DNA of 64,000 bases from Gp1-AA133 sp964641665 (GTDB lineage: Bacteria > Acidobacteriota > Terriglobia > Terriglobales > Acidobacteriaceae), in assembly GCA_964641665.1 (NCBI GenBank), contig CAZXKO010000070.1:114918-178917 (forward strand). Direction: 5' to 3'. Shown piece after piece: positions 35,958 through 42,239 of this stretch. How positions within the stretch are numbered: position 1 is the stretch's first letter; the number at the start of each line of letters is the position of its first letter. Below the pieces are notes generated by a model. It was not told the DNA's origin. It worked only from the letters and a program-made list of their open reading frames with translations, and did not search any database. The translations under genes were made by a program, and so were the position numbers.

Positions 35958-36455
35958 ATGTTTTGCAATGCTTGTGGCACTGAACTTCAGGCCGGTTTCA
36001 ACGTCTGCCCCAAGTGCGGGAAGCCTATCGGAGACGCCGTAAGCTACGTTACGCGGACCCGGCTGCAGAACCACTTGCCCACGCTCGGTGTGTTGTGGAT
36101 CGTCGCCGGCGCCCTATTCCTGATTCCTGCTCTGATTCTGCTGTTCATCAGCGGCGCCGCCCAATTCCTCATCCACGAGAACGCCATCGCCCGCGTGCTC
36201 GGGCCGCTGATCCTGTCGCTGATCGGAGGCAGCATCCTGCTGCTCGCGGTCGGCGGCATCCTGGTCGGCTGGGGCCTGCGCAACCGCGAGCCCTGGGCGC
36301 GCACCACCGCCATCGTGTTCGGCATCCTCGCGATCCTCCATCCCCCCTTCGGCACCGCCCTGGGCATCTACACCGTGTGGGTCCTGTTATCCGACGAAGG
36401 CGGCGCCGAATACCGCCGCCTGGCCACCGCCACGCTACCAAGTCTGTCATCCTGA
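35958..36455 (+). CDS. Zinc-ribbon membrane protein
   Basis: 165 residues, ATG with GGAGG 7 nt upstream. The N-terminus is a zinc ribbon, FCNACGTELQAGFNVCPKCG, with two C-x2-C pairs. Three or four hydrophobic segments follow: ~45-65 (LGVLWIVAGALFLIPALIL), ~80-105 (LGPLILSLIGGSILLLAVGG) and ~115-145 (AIVFGILAILHPPFGTALGI). This is a common arrangement in phospholipase-D-nuclease-like and unknown membrane proteins. The stop codon TGA lies inside a family A repeat, so the last ~6 residues come from repeat or junction sequence. Confidence 0.75.
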   Translation: MFCNACGTELQAGFNVCPKCGKPIGDAVSYVTRTRLQNHLPTLGVLWIVAGALFLIPALILLFISGAAQFLIHENAIARVLGPLILSLIGGSILLLAVGGILVGWGLRNREPWARTTAIVFGILAILHPPFGTALGIYTVWVLLSDEGGAEYRRLATATLPSLSS

Positions 36456-36500
36456 GCGAAGTGAGGCGATAGCCGAACGAAGTCGAACGACTCCATGCCC
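36445..36500 (+). repeat. Dispersed repeat family A (TGTCATCCTGAGCGAAGTGA)
   Basis: Other copies: 26651-26703, 28738-28790, 37962-38015, 39410-39460 and a variant at 34806-34850. The usual form is TGTCATCCTGAGCGAAGTGA, GGCGTCAGCCGAACGAAGTC and GAAGGACCCCATG in a row. This copy supplies the stop codon of the preceding gene. Confidence 0.85.
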
Positions 36501-36562
36501 GCGTGCAGTACCACCGGCACCGCTGAATTTTCTACCACTTGCCCCTAACCACCGACCCCTGC

Positions 36563-37906
36563 TCACTCCAGCCCATACAACTTCACCGCGTTCCCCCGCA
36601 GCACCATGCGTGCGATCTCCAGCGCCCGATCCCGCGTGATCTCCCGGTCATTCACCATCCCGGTCAACGCAATCGCCAGCGCCCGCCGTGCCGTAAGATT
36701 CGTCGAGTACCCGATCACATCCCAATCCATCTCCGGAGGCCCCGGCGCCAGATCCGTCCCGTACAGCACCTTCTCCGGAAACCACTCCAGCCACTCGCGG
36801 ATCACCGCGCTCACGGCCCGCGGCGGCAGCAGGAAATCCTGCTCCGAAAAATCTGCATACACATTCGGCTTCGCCAGCAGCGCCGCAACCTCGTGCGTGT
36901 ACGGTCCCGCGCCTCCGTGCAACAACACGAACGTCGTCTGCCGCAGCGTCGGATCGTCCAGCACTGACTCCAGTTCCGTCGGCCGTGCTCCCGCCAGGTC
37001 AAAGTAATTTCCGCAGCCCTGCCCGGTGTGGATGTGCACCGCCATCCCCAATCGCCCCGCCTGGCGCGCGATCTCGCGGAACAGAACATCCTGCACGCGC
37101 AGCACCTCGGCCCGCGCGGCCGCTCCGCCTTTCGCGTAGCGCGCGTAGATTCTCTGCGCCTCCGCCCGGTCTTCGGCGTTCGGCGCGCGCCCAAAATTCA
37201 ACGGCCGCAGGTAGGCGGCCTCAAACTTGATCGCCGGCGCCCCCGCCTTCTTCTGCGACTCGAGCGTCGGCGCGATGACCTTGCTTACGTACCCGTCCAG
37301 ACTCTCCGGCAGCGCCGCCACACCCGCTTGCGACAGGTAAGTCTTCAGCAGTTTCGCTTCCTGCGCGTAGAACGATTTCTTGTCCGGGTTGTCGGCGACC
37401 GATTCGGCGTTCAATGGCGACATCAGTGCATCATCGAACGGCACCCACCGGAAGCGTGGTGGGTTCAGTCCCCGTCCCATCGCTACCCGGTTCGCAAACA
37501 AATACTGAATGCCGATCTGATCCAGCACCCACGCCGGGAAGTTGTCGCCCTGCTCGCGCATCACCTTCTCGCGTGCCGCGATCAGTTCCTTGACATGCGC
37601 CGGATCGCGGTCGTCGTACTTGTACCCGTAAAGTTTCTGCCAGGCCTCCAGAAACTGAGGATTCTCCGCCCGCGCCGCCAAAGTGTCCGCCCCCGCCTCG
37701 ATCACATCGCAAGGCAGCACATCGAAATCACGGTCCACCCCGCCCGCGCCCACGACTTTTCCCACATGCGTGTGATTGTCCACCGCCTTGATCTGGTTGA
37801 TCTCAGCCAGAAGCGAAGGATCCGCCGTAGTCTGCGCGGCGAGCGGCGAAGGCAGCACTCCGCCCAGAACGATTGTTGGAACCAGAGTCGCGACGATAGC
37901 TCTCAC
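36563..37906 (-). CDS. Secreted amidohydrolase-family protein
   Basis: 447 residues, starting at a GTG; the signal peptide ends at SPLAAQT. AVDNHTHVGK near 41-50 gives the H-x-H metal pair, MAVHIHTGQG near 290 the next His, FVLLHGGAGPY another, and VLYGTDLAPG near 390 the Asp. The ligand set of an amidohydrolase_2-type TIM barrel is complete. A long helical insert lies between residues ~80 and 240. It is unlike the amidohydrolase at 22852 except in the fold. Substrate unknown; exported to the periplasm. Confidence 0.82.
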   Translation of the reverse strand: MRAIVATLVPTIVLGGVLPSPLAAQTTADPSLLAEINQIKAVDNHTHVGKVVGAGGVDRDFDVLPCDVIEAGADTLAARAENPQFLEAWQKLYGYKYDDRDPAHVKELIAAREKVMREQGDNFPAWVLDQIGIQYLFANRVAMGRGLNPPRFRWVPFDDALMSPLNAESVADNPDKKSFYAQEAKLLKTYLSQAGVAALPESLDGYVSKVIAPTLESQKKAGAPAIKFEAAYLRPLNFGRAPNAEDRAEAQRIYARYAKGGAAARAEVLRVQDVLFREIARQAGRLGMAVHIHTGQGCGNYFDLAGARPTELESVLDDPTLRQTTFVLLHGGAGPYTHEVAALLAKPNVYADFSEQDFLLPPRAVSAVIREWLEWFPEKVLYGTDLAPGPPEMDWDVIGYSTNLTARRALAIALTGMVNDREITRDRALEIARMVLRGNAVKLYGLE

Positions 37907-37961
37907 GCAAATTCTCCTTCACCGCGAGATAGTCATCCCGAGTGTGTGCGCATAATTTGAA

Positions 37962-38015
37962 TTGTCATCCTGAGCGAACTGAGGCGCCAGCCGAACGCAG
38001 TCGAAGGACCCCATG
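37962..38015 (+). repeat. Dispersed repeat family A copy upstream of the amidohydrolase gene
   Basis: TTGTCATCCTGAGCGAACTGA, then GGCGCCAGCCGAACGCAGTC and GAAGGACCCCATG. A shorter GTCATCCCGAGTG remnant is at ~37932. Confidence 0.8.
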
Positions 38016-38073
38016 CACCTCGGCGGTGCTCATGGCCCCAACGATTTCTCTACCACGGAACGGTTCGTATCAG

Positions 38074-38093
38074 GGCGCGCCTTCAGGCGCGCC
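38074..38093. repeat. REP-like palindrome family D
   Basis: GGCGCGCCTTCAGGCGCGCC preceded by CGTATCA, the same as 26438-26457. A second imperfect palindrome (GGCGCCTTTAGGCGC) follows near 38109. Confidence 0.8.
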
Positions 38094-38144
38094 GTAAGTT
38101 CTCGAATGAGGCGCCTTTAGGCGCTGGGTCGCGATCAGGTCGGT

Positions 38145-38190
38145 CAACGACCAACGACGCACGACCACCCAGCACCAACGCCCCCAATGA
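38145..38190. repeat. Degenerate tandem CAACGACCAACGACG / GACTAGCGACT repeat
   Basis: Two low-complexity runs directly behind the mtnA stop. The first resembles 10555-10595 (AACGACCAACGACAAGCGAC). Confidence 0.6.
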
Positions 38191-39249
38191 CTAGCGACTC
38201 GCGACTACCGCCTGCTCTTCCGTCAGCCTTCGCAACGACTCCCCGTACGGCGCCCGCGCAATCCCGCGCTCCGTAATGATCGCCGCCACATACTTCGCTG
38301 GAGTCACATCGAACGCCGGGTTCTCGATCCCCACCCCGTCCGGCACCATCTGCTTTCCCGCGATGTGGCTGACTTCCTTGGCGTTGCGCTGCTCGATCGG
38401 AATCCCGCTGCCGTCGGCAGTCGCGAGGTCAACCGTCGAGATCGGCGCAGCCACGTAAAAGGGAATCCCATGCTCTTTGGCCAGCACCGCCACCGTATAA
38501 GTCCCGATCTTGTTGGCAACGTCGCCGTTTGCGGCAATCCGGTCGGCCCCGACCACGATGGCCCCGATTTTTCCCTGCTTCATCATCGCGCCCGCCATGT
38601 TATCGGAGATGACGGTCGTCGGAATCCCGTCTTTCATCAACTCCCACGCGGTCAGCCGCGAGCCCTGCAGAAATGGGCGCGTCTCGTCGGCGTACACGTG
38701 AATCTTCTTGCCCTGCTCCACCGCCGCGCGAATCACGCCCAGCGCCGTCCCGTATCCCGCTGTAGCCAGCGCTCCCGCATTGCAGTGCGTGAGCACCCCG
38801 CCGCTTGCCGGCATGAGCGTCGCCCCATGCCGCCCCATCGCCCGGTTCGACGCAATGTCTTCCGCATGCATGCGCTGCGACTCTTCGATCAGCGCCTGCT
38901 TGACTTGCGCCAGGGGCCGCACGCGCAGCGTCTCGAACTTGTCCTGCATCCGCCGGATCGCCCAGAAAAGATTGACCGCGGTCGGCCGGGTTTCGCCGAT
39001 CACCTTGCAAATCTCGTCAAAATCTTTCTTGAGATCGCCGACACTCTCAGCCGAAGAATTCTTCACTCCGAGTGCAATCCCCATGGCCGCCGACACGCCG
39101 ATCGCCGGCGCCCCGCGCACCACCATGTTGCGGATCACGTCCGCCACCTGCTGGTAAGTCGTGCAGGTAACGTAAATCTCTTCCGTAGGCAGCTTCGTCT
39201 GGTCGATGAAGCGTACGCCCTCGTCCGTCCATTCAAGAGTCTGAATCAT
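38191..39249 (-). CDS. mtnA: S-methyl-5-thioribose-1-phosphate isomerase
   Basis: 352 residues, the full length of MtnA. It converts 5-methylthioribose-1-phosphate to 5-methylthioribulose-1-phosphate in the methionine salvage pathway. Signatures: RGAPAIG at 45-51, catalytic Cys156 in VLTHCNAGALATAGYG, and catalytic Asp236 in VVGADRIAANGDVANKIGT; YADETRPFLQGSRLT (186-200) is also conserved. It belongs to the eIF2B-alpha-like family, and the Cys plus the early RGAPAIG mark it as MtnA rather than a ribose-1,5-bisphosphate isomerase. No other mtn genes are nearby. It precedes pyrE on the same strand, separated by 260 bp of repeats. Confidence 0.95.
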   Translation of the reverse strand: MIQTLEWTDEGVRFIDQTKLPTEEIYVTCTTYQQVADVIRNMVVRGAPAIGVSAAMGIALGVKNSSAESVGDLKKDFDEICKVIGETRPTAVNLFWAIRRMQDKFETLRVRPLAQVKQALIEESQRMHAEDIASNRAMGRHGATLMPASGGVLTHCNAGALATAGYGTALGVIRAAVEQGKKIHVYADETRPFLQGSRLTAWELMKDGIPTTVISDNMAGAMMKQGKIGAIVVGADRIAANGDVANKIGTYTVAVLAKEHGIPFYVAAPISTVDLATADGSGIPIEQRNAKEVSHIAGKQMVPDGVGIENPAFDVTPAKYVAAIITERGIARAPYGESLRRLTEEQAVVASR

Positions 39250-39395
39250 AGATCAGTCGTCAGTCGCCAGTCCCTTCGCTCAGTTCAGGGCAGGCTCTCA
39301 GTTCGGGGCAGGCTGACTACGGTCGTCGGTTAACAGCCATCAGCCGTCATCGGTCAGTCGTCAGCTCTCAGCGATCAGCGGTCAGCGAAACCAAC
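39250..39395. repeat. Degenerate tandem (G/C)TCAGT-type repeat
   Basis: About 145 bp in which TCAGTCGTCAGTC, CTCAGTTC, GTCATCGGTCAGTCGTCAG and CAGCGATCAGCGGTCAGCG follow each other. No gene is present. Confidence 0.65.
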
Positions 39396-39409
39396 GCCCC
39401 ATCATGTCG

Positions 39410-39460
39410 GTCATCCCGAGCGCAGTGAGGCGTCAGCCGAACGAAGTCGAGGGACCTTGC
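39410..39460 (+). repeat. Dispersed repeat family A copy
   Basis: GTCATCCCGAGCGCAGTGAGG, CGTCAGCCGAACGAAGTCG, AGGGACCTTGCG. Confidence 0.75.
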
Positions 39461-39509
39461 GTTTGCCGAGGCATTTCGGTGTAGGGTTGCCTGACACCAA
39501 CACCCGACT

Positions 39510-40175
39510 CTAGTTCTTATGCGCCTCGCACCGGCTCCGCGGGTGATACGTCACCGCCGGATGCCCGCAGATTTCGCACGACGTGTTCACCGCCGGCACC
39601 TCCGTCGTCTCGTCGGTTTGCAGAACGTGCTCCTGGCGCACATCGTTCGCCTTGAAAATCGAAATGAACGGCGCCGGAGACGCAGCCTTCTCCACGTTCG
39701 GTCGGCCCAGCGCTTCTTCGCGTTCCACCAGGCACATCGCCCCGACCACGTCGAAACCAAACTCCCGCGCGGCCTCGATGGCCTGCACGGTCGAGGCTCC
39801 GGTGGTGCACACGTCGTCGACTATCACGACCTTCGCGCCCTTTTGCCGGAAACCTTCAATGCGCTGCCCGGTGCCATGCTGCTTTTCGGCTTTCCGGACC
39901 AGGAACCCGCTCAGCTCGCCACTCGTGACCGAGACTGCCACCACAATCGGGTCGGCCCCCATGGTCAGGCCGCCGATGGCTTGCGGTTTCCATCCTCGCC
40001 TGCGGATTTCTTCGAGAAACACCTGCCCCGTCAGTTGCGAACCGCGCGCGTCGAGCGTGGTGGTGCGGCAGTCGATGTAGTAGTCGCTGACGCCTCCGGA
40101 AGAAAGCTTGAACTCTCCCAGCTTGAACGACTTGTGGGCAAGCAAGCGCAACAGTTCCTGGCGCGCCGTAGACAT
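39510..40175 (-). CDS. pyrE: Orotate phosphoribosyltransferase with a Cys/His tail
   Basis: 221 residues from the ATG at 40175 (an upstream ATG in frame is not part of the family). It makes OMP from orotate and PRPP in pyrimidine synthesis. KLSSGGVSDYYIDCRTTTL (24-42) is the orotate/PRPP loop and VVIVDDVCTTGAST (116-129) the PRPP-binding loop; LVRKAEKQHGTGQRIEG (92-108) is the flexible loop. The last ~25 residues are extra: C200, C203, C216, H219, a possible zinc site. I have not seen this as a standard PyrE part. It may bind metal or help oligomerise. Confidence 0.93.
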   Translation of the reverse strand: MSTARQELLRLLAHKSFKLGEFKLSSGGVSDYYIDCRTTTLDARGSQLTGQVFLEEIRRRGWKPQAIGGLTMGADPIVVAVSVTSGELSGFLVRKAEKQHGTGQRIEGFRQKGAKVVIVDDVCTTGASTVQAIEAAREFGFDVVGAMCLVEREEALGRPNVEKAASPAPFISIFKANDVRQEHVLQTDETTEVPAVNTSCEICGHPAVTYHPRSRCEAHKN

Positions 40176-40802
40176 GAAGTTTTCAAGATAACACACGAAC
40201 CAGACACGTCAGGACCGCGCCGCAACGTTCCGTTACTCACTCGAACGGGAAGACCCCTTCAGAGGAAAACACGCCCGAGCGCGTCAGGAACTTCTCTGCG
40301 AACTGTGTGAGCCCCCTGCGCACTCTGCGGTCAAAAGCTCTTGTGTATTTTCCCAAAATGGAATAGCCTCCAGATAACAAAAACGCATTTAGAGGCCCGA
40401 ACGCGCGTCCGAACGAATCGGACGGGGAAAACCATCACCCACCAATCGTCGATTGTAGCGCGTTTGTGCGCAATTAAAGGGCATTCCAGCAGACGTTGAC
40501 GATTGGCATCCCGGCCTTCGCGTGAGCCCTCGACGGACTTTCAACAACTTAGCTCGAAGTGAATGAATCCGTGATTCCCGGGCTAAGTGAGTTCGGCTGT
40601 CACCACGTTCGCAAGAATTTGCCATGCTCCTCCCAAATCGGGTGGCGGAGCCGGTGGGGCGAGAAGAAGCCGCGAAGCGGCGCAAGAATGAAGCCCACGG
40701 CGAAGCCGTGGGTTTGAGTCGGCCCCCGCCCGAGGCCCCGGAGGGGCGAAACAAACAGCGCTCAGCACTAGCTCGCCGCGGTAGAGCCGGCCTCGAACTG
40801 CA
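40176..40802. other. Repeat-filled intergenic region upstream of pyrE
   Basis: 627 bp. It contains a family C-type remnant (~40306-40340), a family E REP pair (40669-40718) and otherwise plain sequence. Open frames on both strands run through the repeats and are not credible genes. Confidence 0.6.
40669..40718 (+). repeat. REP family E: two linked hairpins (GCCGCGAAGCGGC and CCCACGGCGAAGCCGTGGG)
   Basis: GCCGCGAAGCGGCG, AAGAATGAA as spacer, then GCCCACGGCGAAGCCGTGGG. The same two-hairpin unit, inverted, is at 61653-61701 between trmD and rplS. Confidence 0.8.
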
Positions 40803-41981
40803 CTAACGGTTCATGCGTTCCAGGTGGCGGAAATGGTCAGTGACGAAAAACAGCGCGACCGTGATGGTGCCGTTGTAAGCCATGTGCATGAGCAAAGTGG
40901 CCGCGACGGATTTCTTGATGGCGCGCACCGCAGTAAACGTCACGCCGACAAGAAAGATCACCAGCACCGGTCCCCACGAGTACGTGAGCTGGGCGCCGTG
41001 AATCAAAGCAAATCCAAAAGCGGTGACGCCGACCGCGCCGACGATCGCGAGCAATGGCACACGTTGCGGATCAGGCCGGCGCACGAGAATGACCGTTAAT
41101 GCCAGCGCCACCAGAAGCACCACGCCCGTTACAGCAAACAACGCGCGCCCATGCACGGCATGAGTGACTGCGCTCCACGCGGCAAGCCCCGCGACCGGCA
41201 GCACGAAGCGATCTCTGACGGAATGCTGTTCGCTCGTTATCCGCACCAGGAAGAGCGCTCCCGCCGCTACTCCGAGAACACTTGCGACGAGGATCTGGGC
41301 CATGTTCGGCAGCCAGTGCAGCGCGCATCCCCAGGCCGCCGCCAGCAGCAACAGGGCTCGGGCGATGCGAGTTCGTCGTGGCGAGGAAAGAATTTCATAG
41401 AGCCACCGGTCCACCACCGGATACATGAAGCCGCGAAAATACAGTTCCTCGAGCAGCGGCGCGAAGGTGATGCCGAAGATGGAAAGCAGGTACGCTTCCA
41501 GCCGCGTCTTGAAAAACTCGTCGATGGGAAGATTCTTCGGCATGGGCAGAAGCTGGGCAAGGCCTTGCAGCCCAATGGCGAGTGCCAACCCGCCGAAAAC
41601 ATACGCGGCCCAGGCCTGCGGCCAGTTCCAGTGAAGTTCGCCGAGAGCGCTACTTCCCGAGCGGCCCGCGATGCGCTGCATGATCAGGATCACCACGGCG
41701 TAGGCGATTATCTGTGCCGGGACGATCACGACCGGAAGCGCCGCGACCTCGGTGAACGACATCTTCGGAAACCACAGCAGCATCTCGGCGAGCGCCAGCG
41801 TCAAACTGAAGAAAACAATGATCGCGACTGTCACCACGGCGAGGGCGGCGACATCCCATCCGGTCCACACCGGGTTCTCGACCAACGCGGGAAGGGGCTC
41901 GGGCGGAGGCGGCGTCACGAGCGGTGGGCTGGTGTCGATGATCTGAGAGAGTTCGGGAATCGGGTTGGGCGGAGAGGACAA
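40803..41981 (-). CDS. CPBP-family intramembrane protease with a duplicated His segment
   Basis: 392 residues, many hydrophobic segments and a Pro-rich N-terminus. E178-E179-x3-R183 (LLEELYFRGF) is motif 1. The usual second motif (a helix with a His) appears twice: LLLLAAAWGCALHWLPNMAQ (H222), and FGFALIHGAQ (H328) about 106 residues later; the third motif LLMHMAYNG (H366, N370) follows. CPBP proteins are usually shorter, with one such His helix; the extra ~100 residues look like an internal insertion or duplication. The family includes the CAAX protease Rce1 and bacteriocin-immunity proteins. The role here is unknown. Confidence 0.82.
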   Translation of the reverse strand: MSSPPNPIPELSQIIDTSPPLVTPPPPEPLPALVENPVWTGWDVAALAVVTVAIIVFFSLTLALAEMLLWFPKMSFTEVAALPVVIVPAQIIAYAVVILIMQRIAGRSGSSALGELHWNWPQAWAAYVFGGLALAIGLQGLAQLLPMPKNLPIDEFFKTRLEAYLLSIFGITFAPLLEELYFRGFMYPVVDRWLYEILSSPRRTRIARALLLLAAAWGCALHWLPNMAQILVASVLGVAAGALFLVRITSEQHSVRDRFVLPVAGLAAWSAVTHAVHGRALFAVTGVVLLVALALTVILVRRPDPQRVPLLAIVGAVGVTAFGFALIHGAQLTYSWGPVLVIFLVGVTFTAVRAIKKSVAATLLMHMAYNGTITVALFFVTDHFRHLERMNR

Positions 41982-42125
41982 GGGATCTTTTTTGCTTTCT
42001 GTTGAATTTACACCAGTTTCAGCGCAATCGCGACAGCAGGGGAAAGCTCTTAACCGCAGAGGACCCAGAGGTTTCGCGGAGGGCGCGGAGAAAAGCTCTT
42101 AACCGCAAGGTTCGGAAAGGAACTG

Positions 42126-42162
42126 CCGCAAAGTTCGCAAAGATTCTTAGCGAACTCTGCGG
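42126..42162. repeat. Inverted repeat within a family C-like zone
   Basis: CCGCAAAGTTCGC and GCGAACTCTGCGG, 13-bp arms with one mismatch and an 11-bp loop. It lies in 42040-42200, where CTTAACCGC/GCGGTTAA phrases recur between the protease and uvrA. Confidence 0.6.
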
Positions 42163-42239
42163 CTTTTCTTAGCGTGCTTCGCGGTTAAAGGCTTTTGGGG
42201 ACGCATTGCGGTCAAGGGTTTTTTCCGCGAGACTGCCGG

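Noticed and set aside
40389..40754. A minus-strand frame upstream of pyrE
   Set aside because: It runs through a REP family E unit and encodes the repeat; Arg/Ser-rich with no helix or strand pattern.
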